A DNA stretch of 64,000 nt from JAPSGM01 sp963777045 (GTDB lineage: Bacteria; Chloroflexota; Limnocylindria; QHBO01). The stretch spans positions 1-64,000 of the forward strand of contig CAVZPD010000013.1 of NCBI GenBank assembly GCA_963777045.1. The letters are read 5' to 3'. Position numbers and translations under genes: made by a program. Positions 1-8,542 of the stretch are shown here, piece after piece (the stretch's first letter is position 1; each line of letters starts with the position of its first letter). A model generated the notes under the pieces. The model was not told where the DNA came from. It saw only the letters and a list, made by a program, of their open reading frames with translations, and searched no databases.

Positions 1-1
1 G

Positions 2-3000
2 GTGCTGGCCATGCTGGCGCTGCAGGCCGGCCAGCCGGTGGCGGTCGACACCCTCTCCGACGGGATCTGGGGCGAGGGCGAGGAGCCGGGCGGTGCGGCC
101 GCCGCCATGCAGGTCCACGTCTCCCGCCTGCGGCGCCTGCTGAAGGTTGGCCGCCGCCAGCCGCTGCAGACCGTGCCGGGCGGCTATCGGCTCGATGCGG
201 ACGCGCTGGCGATCGACAGCGTGGCCTTCGAGCACGACCTGGCCGAGGGTCGCCGGAAGCTGGCCGACGGCGATGCCCGGGCCGCCGTCACCCTCGCTCG
301 GGCGCTGGACCACTGGCGCGGCCCGGCGCTCATGGACCTGCGCGACTTTCCCTTCGCCGCCCTCGTCGCGGTCAGGTACGACGAGATGCGCACGGATGCC
401 GCCGAAGAAGCTGTCGCCGCGCGCCTGGCACTCGGCGAGTCACGCACACTGGTGCCCCAGCTCCAGGCCCTCATCGCCGCCAACCCCTACCGCGAGCGGC
501 TCCACGCCCAGCTGATGACCGCCCTGTACCGATCCGGGCAGCAGGGCGCCGCGCTGGACGCCTTCACTGCCGCCCGCAGCCGGCTGGTGCTCGACCTCGG
601 GGTGGAGCCCGGTCCCGAGCTGCAACGGCTTCAGCAGCGGATCCTGGCCCAGGACCCCGAGCTGGCAGTCGCCGCCGCCGCCACGCCGACCACGCAGACC
701 GTCACCCGGCCCGCCGCACGCTTGCGGCAGCCGCCGCGCCTGCCGCCAGCGCCAACCCTGTTCGGGCGCGAGGCGCTGCTGGCCGACCTCGAGGAGCTGG
801 CCCCGGGCGAGCGACTCATGACCCTTACTGGAGCCGGTGGCAGCGGCAAGACGTCGCTGGCGGTGGCCCTCGCGCATCGGCTCTCGCCGAGCTACCCCGA
901 TGGCGCAGCCTTTGTCGACCTGGCGGCGGTCGCCCGCCCTGAGCGAGTCCTCCCCGCCGTCGCAGCTGGGATGGGCGTCCAGCCACAGACTGGGTCACTC
1001 GCTACCCAGCTGGCCGACGTCCTGGCCGATCAGCGTCGACTGGTGGTGCTTGACAACTGCGAGCACCTGCTCGACGCAGTGCCGGAGCTGGCACCTCTTG
1101 TCGACGCCACGGCCGGGCTGCTGCTGGCCACCAGCCGTTCCCCGCTCGGCCTGCGTGCCGAACGCCTGGTGCCGGTGCCGCCCCTACCGGTACCGGACGC
1201 CGAACAGGACGAGCTGGCGGACGAGCCAACGGTTGCCCTTTTTGTGCGGGCTGCCGCGAATGCCGGGGTGGCGCTCGGTGCCGAAGACCTCGGGAACGTG
1301 GCCGGAATCTGCCGCGCCCTCGACGGCCTGCCGCTGGCCATCGAACTTGTCGCTGCCCAGACACGAGTTGAAGCGGTGGGCGAACTCCAGGCAGGCCTTG
1401 CAGCCAGGCTGCCCACGATGTCCACCACGGCCCGTGACGTCCCGGATCGGCAGCGCACCGTCAAGGCAGCCATAGCCTGGAGCCTTGATCGACTAGACGA
1501 CGAGCAGCGACATGCCTTCACGCGCTTGGCCGTCTTCGCCGGCGGCTTCGACATTCGTGGAGCGTCAGCGGTGCTGGAGCGAAACCGAGGCGGAACGCTC
1601 AGACTCGTCGGCGAACTGCTGGATGCCTCGTTGCTCGTGCGTCAGGCGCCTGCCGCCGGCCAGGCTCGTTTCCGCATGCTGGAGCCACTGCGGGCGGTGG
1701 CGAACGAACGCGCCGAGGCGGGTGAGGCGGAGCGCGCAGCGCGACTCCATGCCGCGTTCATGGTGGCCGAGGTCGAGCGTCTGTGCCCAGCCGCCATCGG
1801 CATCCAGCGCCCCGAGGCGCTGGCTCAACTTCGGCTTGAGCATCCAGACCTGGTCATGGCTCTCAGCTTCTTCGGGCGTGCATCGCCCAACGCGAGCGTC
1901 GATCTGCTGGTTCAGTTGCACACGTACTGGATGTGGACCGGTGGCGAAGTCGAAGCCGGCCATATCGCCGGGCGCCTGCTTGATGCCGGCGCGCTGGACG
2001 AGTCTCGGACTTGTGATGCCCTGATCTGCCGGGCCAACGGCGCCGAAGTAGACGGCTCCATCGGCGACGCCGTCCGCGACATCGACGAAGCCATCGCCAT
2101 CGCCGGATCGACCGCTGACAATGGCCTCCTGGCCAGAGTCCATCTCTACGAAGCAGCTCTGGCCGATGACTCTGGCGACCGAGTGCGGGCAACCAGGGCC
2201 GCCGAAACGGCCGCGAACCACGCGGAACGCGCAGGTGACCTCCAACTCAGCGTTTGGACAGTTCGATTGATGGCGGTCGCTCTCACTGGCGCTGACTGGC
2301 TCTTGGACAAAGTGAATCTCTATGAACTTGAGGGCGACCGAGTGGGGCCTGTCGGAGCGGCCAAGAGGGACGCGACCGCTGCGGAGCGCGCAGTTGACCC
2401 GAAGTTCAGCCGCTGGGCAGCGCAGTTGATAGACCGAGACGACATCGGCGAGTCGCGTTCGCACCTCGAAGGGGTGCTGGCACAGGCAGAAACGCAGTCA
2501 CTGGCATTAGTTCAGCTCGCATTGCTGGGCTCCCTGGTACACAGATACATCGCAGACAATGAGCTGCCTCTGGCAGCGCAAGCACTGGAAAGGGTTCGCG
2601 ATATTGTTCGTCAGTTCTCGGCGCCAGCGGTTCTCGCCATGTTCGAGAACAATCTCGGCACCCTCCTCCTGCACCAAGGTGCCGCGGAGGAGGCGAGGTC
2701 GCTGCTGCTGTCGTCTTTGACCACCTTCAATCGGGTTGGCAGGCGTCTGCACGCCCTCCACCCGCTGGGGGGCCTCGCCGAGGTCGAAGAAGCAACCGGC
2801 AACTGGCGGAACACCCTCGTGCTGTTCGCGGCGACGGACGCCATCGCCCGCTCGGCCGGTTACCTGCTGTTCGCGAAAGCAAGCCCCTTTGACGAGCAGG
2901 AGGCGATGGTCATCCAGTCAGCCATAGACCATCTCGGCCCAGAAGGCGCCGCCGAGGCGCATGCCGTTGGCGATCGCATGACCTACCGAGAGGCGGTTGA

Positions 3001-3067
3001 GTTCGCCTTCGAGATAAACGGCATCTCTTCTGGGCGCGTAGCGGCGAGTCCGATCTCTGCAGCCTGA
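2..3067 (+). CDS. AfsR/SARP-like transcriptional regulator, 5' end cut by window edge
   Basis: Large signal-integrating regulator. The visible part begins inside an OmpR-type winged-helix DNA-binding domain; the usual first 30-40 residues lie outside the window. A bacterial transcriptional activation (BTAD) helical domain follows to about residue 220. A STAND/NB-ARC ATPase comes next, with P-loop GAGGSGKT at 277-284, a VVLDN Walker B around 347-352 and the GLPLA motif near 442. The remaining 500 or so residues look helical and TPR-like. By homology the ATPase acts as a ligand-gated switch and the winged helix binds direct repeats in promoters; the target is unknown. The stretch 2140-2760 is visibly poorer in G+C than its surroundings. 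The family call is secure and the role is not. Confidence 0.88.
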   Translation: MLAMLALQAGQPVAVDTLSDGIWGEGEEPGGAAAAMQVHVSRLRRLLKVGRRQPLQTVPGGYRLDADALAIDSVAFEHDLAEGRRKLADGDARAAVTLARALDHWRGPALMDLRDFPFAALVAVRYDEMRTDAAEEAVAARLALGESRTLVPQLQALIAANPYRERLHAQLMTALYRSGQQGAALDAFTAARSRLVLDLGVEPGPELQRLQQRILAQDPELAVAAAATPTTQTVTRPAARLRQPPRLPPAPTLFGREALLADLEELAPGERLMTLTGAGGSGKTSLAVALAHRLSPSYPDGAAFVDLAAVARPERVLPAVAAGMGVQPQTGSLATQLADVLADQRRLVVLDNCEHLLDAVPELAPLVDATAGLLLATSRSPLGLRAERLVPVPPLPVPDAEQDELADEPTVALFVRAAANAGVALGAEDLGNVAGICRALDGLPLAIELVAAQTRVEAVGELQAGLAARLPTMSTTARDVPDRQRTVKAAIAWSLDRLDDEQRHAFTRLAVFAGGFDIRGASAVLERNRGGTLRLVGELLDASLLVRQAPAAGQARFRMLEPLRAVANERAEAGEAERAARLHAAFMVAEVERLCPAAIGIQRPEALAQLRLEHPDLVMALSFFGRASPNASVDLLVQLHTYWMWTGGEVEAGHIAGRLLDAGALDESRTCDALICRANGAEVDGSIGDAVRDIDEAIAIAGSTADNGLLARVHLYEAALADDSGDRVRATRAAETAANHAERAGDLQLSVWTVRLMAVALTGADWLLDKVNLYELEGDRVGPVGAAKRDATAAERAVDPKFSRWAAQLIDRDDIGESRSHLEGVLAQAETQSLALVQLALLGSLVHRYIADNELPLAAQALERVRDIVRQFSAPAVLAMFENNLGTLLLHQGAAEEARSLLLSSLTTFNRVGRRLHALHPLGGLAEVEEATGNWRNTLVLFAATDAIARSAGYLLFAKASPFDEQEAMVIQSAIDHLGPEGAAEAHAVGDRMTYREAVEFAFEINGISSGRVAASPISAA

Positions 3068-3199
3068 GGAAGCGGCCGCATTGCCAGATGAGGCCGAGCA
3101 CAACGCGGGAGGGCCCGGCGTCGGGTGGTGGCCCGCCGGCGCCCGAGGCCAGTTGGCGGCCGCGTGCTACGGTCGTCGGACGCACAGGAGGGAGCGGTC

Positions 3200-3994
3200 G
3201 TGGACCTATCGTTGCGCGAGGGACTGGTTAAGGTCGAAGGCTCCGACCCGCCGACCTTTGGCAGCCGGGGTGTGGAGGACCGCGCCACCGCCATCTCCTT
3301 GATCGCCACCGACGCCTATGACTACCTCGCCGGCCTGCTCGGCTTGCGACCGCCAGTGCAGGTGCTCGTCCTCACTGAGGCCGACTGGCCGTCGAAGACG
3401 CAGGGGACATATGGGGTCCCGCATTCGTCCGCCTTCGGCACAGATTCGGTCTTCCTGGCGGGTACCGAAGCGCCCCTCTGGTCGCACCTCGCCGAACTGC
3501 TTGACGCCGCGGACCGGCCGGAGCTGGTCGCGACCTACGGCGAGGTTGACGGTAAGGTCCCCCTCGGTCGCTACTTTGATCTACTGGCCGTCCACGAGAT
3601 GGCGCACCTCGTCAGCGGCGGCGCCATGATGTTCCCGCGCTTCTGGCTCTCGGAGCTGTTCGCGAATCTGTGCCTGCAGGCGTGGGTGTCCGAGCGCGCC
3701 CCCGACTCGCTGCCATTCCTGCTCACGCTTCCCCGGCTCGGCGCGAAGCTGCCGGCCTCACGATGGGAGTACTCCACCCGGCAAGACTTCGAGCGCCTGT
3801 ACTACGGCGTCGGGGAGGACACCTACCCCTGGTTTCATTTTCGGTTTCAAGTCGAGGCGGCTGCGGTCTACGAGCGCGCCGGGTCGGGGGCCGTCGCCAG
3901 GCTCTACGCAGCCTTTCACCTGGACGACGCCGCGCTGGCACAGCGGTTGGAGGCGGTCGATCCCGGTCTGGCCGAGTTCTCGCTCGCGTTCTAG
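3200..3994 (+). CDS. Zincin-like (peptidase MA-type) protein with HEMAH motif
   Basis: Predicted 264-residue soluble protein. GTG at 3200 is chosen because AGGAGGG lies just upstream (about 3187-3193); a longer reading from 3125 has no such site. The metallopeptidase signature HEMAH is at residues 132-136 and a SELFANL stretch puts a possible third zinc ligand at Glu152, the usual gluzincin order. There is no signal peptide or membrane segment, so a cytoplasmic site is inferred. It follows the AfsR-like gene on the same strand after about 130 bp with its own ribosome site. Substrate is unknown; proteolytic activity is inferred from the motif only. Confidence 0.75.
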   Translation: MDLSLREGLVKVEGSDPPTFGSRGVEDRATAISLIATDAYDYLAGLLGLRPPVQVLVLTEADWPSKTQGTYGVPHSSAFGTDSVFLAGTEAPLWSHLAELLDAADRPELVATYGEVDGKVPLGRYFDLLAVHEMAHLVSGGAMMFPRFWLSELFANLCLQAWVSERAPDSLPFLLTLPRLGAKLPASRWEYSTRQDFERLYYGVGEDTYPWFHFRFQVEAAAVYERAGSGAVARLYAAFHLDDAALAQRLEAVDPGLAEFSLAF

Positions 3995-4031
3995 GAACCT
4001 GCTCGAAGCGTGCTCGTCCTCCGTCAGCCCG

Positions 4032-5483
4032 TCACGACTGAGCTATGCCATCGATGCTGCCCTCTGGGGTACGGCAGACCCCCTCCTCGAGCCCGGGCAC
4101 GTTTCGCCACTCGGAGACATAGCCCGACCATCGGTCCGCCCATTCCGCGAAGAGCGGATCCCCGGTGATCGAGGCCAGCTGACGCAGGCGGACGATATGG
4201 GTGCCGTGATACGAGTTGACCCGCTCGTCGGGGCCTCCTCGCGTGAAGTTGGTCGGGTAGGCAAACAGGTCGATAGCCCGATATGGCAGCGCGATGTCGA
4301 CGTCATGAGCGCCGGGCGCGAGATGGCGCGTCGCCAGCCGTGCCCAAGTGCGCTCGACAGGCCCCGACGCCATCGGGTCGTACCTACCGACCAGAGCGTC
4401 GAGGCTCAGCTCCAGTGCAGTTGGCGCCAGGAGCCTGAACCGCACGCGATTCTCGCGCGGTAGTGGGGCCCGGCTCAGGACGGCCGAGAAGCGCATTCGG
4501 TCGCGGTGCGGGATGAGCCGCTCTGTGCCGTCAGGATGGGCCTCGACACTGACGTCGTCAGCAAACGCCCGCGCGGACCAGCGCCCTCCGCCGCCGGCGG
4601 GGAGGCGAATCTCGCTCTCACCCGGGACCAAGATGCGGATGTCTTCGATCACGATCCGATCGGTCGCCGGCGTCCAGGTCAGTCGCATTGGCTGCGGGCC
4701 GGACAGCGCGTAGCGGGACAGCTTCAAACTCGGCGCGTCGTACAGGGGGAGCAGGCGTCGCAGGGTGGGCAGGTTCTCGGCGAACAGCTGATGCGCTGCT
4801 TTGGACGGGCGCAACTCGGCGTATGCGTGGACGGCCACCAGTGCCGAGAGCCAGCCGTTGAGGACGAGGTCTCGTGGTCGCGTCGGCACGAGCGCCAACG
4901 CGACGTCGTGTCCTGATCGGTATAGCGCGCCGCCGTCGTTCACTGCGAGCAGGAGTACCCGAAAGAACCGATCGGCCGACGCCTGGAGAGCATCGTCGCC
5001 CAGCAATCGACCGGCCCGCGTGAGTGCCGCCGCATAGTAGGCCTGCGGCAGCGCCGATATGTGCGGGTGACCGTCGACCATCGAGCTTGCCGTGTCCCTG
5101 TAGCGCATCACAAGCGCCCCTCCCACCGACTCGGCGCGACGAACGATGGCCCAAGCCGTCCGGGTGATCGTGGCTGCCAATTGTCGACGTTGATGCTCCG
5201 CTTGCTCGGCCAGCAGGGCCTCGAGCAGGTAACGACCGTCGAGCGGATGGATCGCGACGCCACGATCAGTGAGGCGGGCGGGATACCCGTCGGCGAGCAG
5301 CACTAGCCGCGCGGCGGTGTGGAGCCAGTCGAGCCGATCGCCGAGATCGGGGACGAACGGGCGCCCGAAGGGCAAGTAGCGAGTCGGTCGACGGGTGCTA
5401 GCGCGCGGCGCCGACCGCCATCGCGCGTCACCGGGGTCCGGCATGCCGCCGCGCTGCGCCGCAGTTGGGGCCTGCGGGCTCAC
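4032..5483 (-). CDS. D-glucuronyl C5-epimerase-like protein
   Basis: About 480 residues; last gene of the polysaccharide operon. The C-terminal two thirds match the glucuronyl C5-epimerase (Glce) pattern: an NGW.SALVAVHAYAEL stretch followed by helices and a YD pair, a beta-rich middle, then a YHGTHI...ITGDPLFAEWADRW segment near the end. In known members this alpha-toroid enzyme flips glucuronate to iduronate within a polymer. The sequence therefore points to uronic acid in the exported glycan, which is inference. The GTG at 5483 lacks a clear ribosome site and ATG at 5444 is an alternative. It lies 31 bp behind the PP-loop gene, so co-transcription is likely. No signal peptide is seen, so action before export is more likely. 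Confidence 0.75.
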   Translation of the reverse strand: MSPQAPTAAQRGGMPDPGDARWRSAPRASTRRPTRYLPFGRPFVPDLGDRLDWLHTAARLVLLADGYPARLTDRGVAIHPLDGRYLLEALLAEQAEHQRRQLAATITRTAWAIVRRAESVGGALVMRYRDTASSMVDGHPHISALPQAYYAAALTRAGRLLGDDALQASADRFFRVLLLAVNDGGALYRSGHDVALALVPTRPRDLVLNGWLSALVAVHAYAELRPSKAAHQLFAENLPTLRRLLPLYDAPSLKLSRYALSGPQPMRLTWTPATDRIVIEDIRILVPGESEIRLPAGGGGRWSARAFADDVSVEAHPDGTERLIPHRDRMRFSAVLSRAPLPRENRVRFRLLAPTALELSLDALVGRYDPMASGPVERTWARLATRHLAPGAHDVDIALPYRAIDLFAYPTNFTRGGPDERVNSYHGTHIVRLRQLASITGDPLFAEWADRWSGYVSEWRNVPGLEEGVCRTPEGSIDGIAQS

Positions 5484-5514
5484 GAGAAGGCGGCCCCCAT
5501 CCGTCGGGACACGT

Positions 5515-7170
5515 TCAGCTCGTCGCTGGCTCGGCGATCCCGGCTCGCGACCAGCTGAACGACTCGGGCCAGAAGATCTGGCCGACCGTCCGCAGCCGCA
5601 GTTCGTCGTCCTCGGTCATCGGCTCGATCCAATGTGCGTCGAGTTGCTGGCGGACGGCACGTGCCAGCTCGTGCGGGAGCATGTGCTCGACCGCGTAATC
5701 GAAGTAGCGCTCGAGGAACGCGAGGTCGACATCGAAGTATTCGTCGAGCACCGGATGGCGATAGCCGGACCGCTGTGTGGCATACACCACGCTTGTCGCG
5801 CTCTTGAGCGGGTACTTCTCGAGGACGTGGAGGACGCTCGCCTCGGGCTCGGGCGCGTCGGTGTGTCCTTCGAGCCGCAGCTTCCGAAAGCACTTGAAGC
5901 AGATGCCGCAGGGCGTGCCGTCAGGCCCGGCGCGCGGACACGAGATCGCGAGGCCGGCGTAGCGGCCCGTGTCAGCGATGCGCGTGGTGAGCACCTCTGA
6001 GCATCCGGCGGTCGGCAGTGCCAGCGTGAGTCCGCCGCCGATCAGCAGCCGGCGCAGCGAGTTGTAGGTGGAGCGCTCAAGGGAGACCACGTCAGCGAAC
6101 AGGTGGCCGGAGCGCAGGAAGACCTGCTCGAGGACGGAGCCAAAGGCGAGGGTGCCCGCATCGAGGGAATCAGCCAGCAGGAGGCCAATGGCGGCGTAGC
6201 CGTAGTTGTGGGCGAAGCCGTGCCGCCCACCGGCGGCAAGCTGGATCTGCTCAAAGGTGTTGGCTACGACGATCAAGTTGTTGACGCGGTCCAGGCGCTC
6301 CTCCCACGGCGCCGGATCGGGGAGCGCCACGGCTGCCCCGTTGCGCAGGAAGTAGGTCTGATACGGTCGGCGACAGTAGTAGCGTGTCGTATCGTCGGGC
6401 ATCAGCGCCATGGCGGCCGTGCTGTCCGTTCCCAGGCTGAAGCTGAGGACGGCCTTCGGGCCTCGCGCACGCGCCGCAGAGGGGGATGGGGGCGGCGCGG
6501 CGACCCCGAAGGCGAGCTTGTCGACTCCGGCGTACAGAATCCACTCCGCGGCAGCCAGAGCGGCTGGGTGGACCTCGTCGAGGCGCCATCCGACGGGCAT
6601 GTCGGCCCAATGTTCTCCATACGTGGAGGAGCAGATGACGCGTGACCCCTGCTGCCGCCAAGTGCGTGACAGGCTGATGCGGCGTGCGACGTGAACGCCC
6701 GGACCGATCCGGTACTCGGTTGTGCCCGCCATCAGCCGGATATCGGCGAGGCGCAATCGGCCCCGGTAGCGGCGATCGGCGTAGACGACGAGCTGGTAGC
6801 GGTCGGCATGCTCGGCGATGATCCCGTCGAGGACGACCGAGGTGGGCTCGGGACCCGCGAAGAAGCGCAGCGGGGCCTGCTGCACGGAGCCGCTGTCATC
6901 AAAGGCTGCAATGTAGAGCACGAACGGCACGCGTGCCGCCGCTTCGTCGTGGTACTCGACCGTCATCCACACCCGTACGCCGTCGGCGGCGCCCGGAATC
7001 TCGTTCGGCAGAGACGGCAGCGCGACAAGGCAGTGGACGTCGTCGCGGCGGCCGGCCAAGTCCAGCTCCAGCAATGCCAGGCCGTCGGCCCCGGCCTCGC
7101 CGGCGATTGCCAGGCCGTTCCCGCCGCGAACGACGGTTACGTCGCCGGTCGTGTTGAGGGGCAGGGCCAC
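5515..7170 (-). CDS. PP-loop ATP pyrophosphatase-like protein of a polysaccharide locus
   Basis: 551 residues. An N-terminal beta-rich region of about 200 residues precedes a PP-loop (SFSLGTDSTAA, about residues 238-249), the SGGxDS-like signature of adenylating enzymes such as QueC and ThiI. Near residues 410-427 four cysteines in the order C-x8-C-x2-C-x2-C probably bind zinc. The protein resembles DUF6395-type proteins recalled from capsule loci, but that match is from memory. It probably activates a carboxylate or amide by adenylation; the substrate is unknown. The upstream glycosyltransferase ends 4 bp before its start and the epimerase-like gene follows, so a modifying step on uronic acid residues is plausible. 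Confidence 0.7.
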   Translation of the reverse strand: MALPLNTTGDVTVVRGGNGLAIAGEAGADGLALLELDLAGRRDDVHCLVALPSLPNEIPGAADGVRVWMTVEYHDEAAARVPFVLYIAAFDDSGSVQQAPLRFFAGPEPTSVVLDGIIAEHADRYQLVVYADRRYRGRLRLADIRLMAGTTEYRIGPGVHVARRISLSRTWRQQGSRVICSSTYGEHWADMPVGWRLDEVHPAALAAAEWILYAGVDKLAFGVAAPPPSPSAARARGPKAVLSFSLGTDSTAAMALMPDDTTRYYCRRPYQTYFLRNGAAVALPDPAPWEERLDRVNNLIVVANTFEQIQLAAGGRHGFAHNYGYAAIGLLLADSLDAGTLAFGSVLEQVFLRSGHLFADVVSLERSTYNSLRRLLIGGGLTLALPTAGCSEVLTTRIADTGRYAGLAISCPRAGPDGTPCGICFKCFRKLRLEGHTDAPEPEASVLHVLEKYPLKSATSVVYATQRSGYRHPVLDEYFDVDLAFLERYFDYAVEHMLPHELARAVRQQLDAHWIEPMTEDDELRLRTVGQIFWPESFSWSRAGIAEPATS

Positions 7171-7174
7171 AGGG

Positions 7175-8542
7175 TCAATGCTCTCGAGCGGATGCGGCCG
7201 GCGGCGAGAATGCGGCGACCCTGGCCGGTCTCATCGTGGGCACCGGCTCGCTGATAGGCTGCTCGAGAAGCGTGGCATACGTTGACAGCAGGACACCCGA
7301 CTCGATGCCCCAGTTCCAGCGATCCGCCGCCGCCTGGCGGCAGCGTTCCCGCAGTTCCGCGCGTGCCCGTAGCGGTAGCGACAGGACCTCGGCGATCGCC
7401 GACGCGATGCTGGCGGGGCGGTGGTCGGCATGCAGGACACCGAGCGGACCGCGGCCCGGGGCGGCCACGATACGACGGAACTCGGCGAAATCCGGGCCAA
7501 CTACCGGCACCCCGGCGGCGATCGCCTCGAACAGCTTGTTCGGACTCGACAGTCGGTGGTTCAGTGTCGTCGGCTCGATGGCCATGGCCGCCACGTCGGC
7601 GCCGGACACCCACCTGATCAGCTGCGCCGGCGTGACCGGTGGCAGCAGCGAGATACGATCGGCGGCCGGAGAGACCGCTGCGAGCGCCTGGATCCGCGGA
7701 CGCAACGGGCCGTAGCCCATGATCGCCAAGTGCGTGTCGCGCAGGCGCGGATCAGCGAGCGCGGCCACCAGGGGCTCGAGGCCACGACCGTGGGTGACGG
7801 CGCCGTGGTACAGCACGAGCGGGGTGGCGTCGTCAATGCCGACCGCCGCGCGCAGCGGCGACGTGGCGCCGTCCGCGAGCGGGACGGCACAGTTGTGGAG
7901 GACGGAGATGTCGTCGCGGCCGATGGTCATCTCCAGTACGGAGCGAACCGACTGGTTGACGGTCATCACCGCGTCTGCCCGCGTCGCCCACCTACGCTCG
8001 ATACGGCGCAGCATCGCACGCATTGGGAGCGGAAGGAGGCTAGTCGCTCCGGCCTCCGTGAAGACCTCGTGGCTATCGTAGACGACCCGTCCCCCGTAGC
8101 GTCGCGCACACGCCACGGCCAGACCCAGGGTATTAAAGTCATGAGCGTGCCAGACGTGCGCGGGGATTACCTGGCCCTCTACCCGCCTCGCCCACGCGTG
8201 CCAGCGCAGGCGCCAGTTGGCGGCGAAGTGGAGAGCGCCGCCAAGCACCGGACGTGTGGTCACGAACGCCGCGGCCATGGCGCGGTGGCCGATGCTCATC
8301 CGCGCCCCAGTCGACGCGCGCGGCATTTCAGTGCCTGGACGCATGAGCATCGGCGTGCGGACGATGGTGTACCCGTCCACCGGCTCCCAGCCGAGGTGAG
8401 CCGTGGCTGCGCTCATGACCGCGTGCACCGTGACGTCGTAGCCAGCGGACGCGAGGGCCGCCGCCTCGCGTCGCACACGCGAGTCGAGGCGCATGTCGTT
8501 GAGCACGAACATGACGACGCGGTACCCGTCCCGCGGCATCAT
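7175..8542 (-). CDS. Family 4 (GT-B) glycosyltransferase
   Basis: 455 residues with GT-B architecture. The N-terminal Rossmann half opens with RVVMFVLNDMRLDSRVRREA and contains VWHAHDFNTLGLA and YDSHEVF. The C-terminal half carries the nucleotide-sugar site, with SSPNKLFEAIAAGVPVVG providing the family 4 acidic motif. It should transfer a sugar from an NDP or related donor at the cytoplasmic face while the glycan repeat is built. Its ATG overlaps the stop of the upstream glycosyltransferase (ATGA), indicating translational coupling. Donor and acceptor cannot be read from the sequence. Confidence 0.88.
   Translation of the reverse strand: MMPRDGYRVVMFVLNDMRLDSRVRREAAALASAGYDVTVHAVMSAATAHLGWEPVDGYTIVRTPMLMRPGTEMPRASTGARMSIGHRAMAAAFVTTRPVLGGALHFAANWRLRWHAWARRVEGQVIPAHVWHAHDFNTLGLAVACARRYGGRVVYDSHEVFTEAGATSLLPLPMRAMLRRIERRWATRADAVMTVNQSVRSVLEMTIGRDDISVLHNCAVPLADGATSPLRAAVGIDDATPLVLYHGAVTHGRGLEPLVAALADPRLRDTHLAIMGYGPLRPRIQALAAVSPAADRISLLPPVTPAQLIRWVSGADVAAMAIEPTTLNHRLSSPNKLFEAIAAGVPVVGPDFAEFRRIVAAPGRGPLGVLHADHRPASIASAIAEVLSLPLRARAELRERCRQAAADRWNWGIESGVLLSTYATLLEQPISEPVPTMRPARVAAFSPPAASAREH

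Noticed and set aside
3638..3660. Assignment of the zincin-like protein to a named M1 aminopeptidase
   Set aside because: HEMAH and a downstream Glu are present, but the GAMEN motif and length of M1 enzymes are missing.
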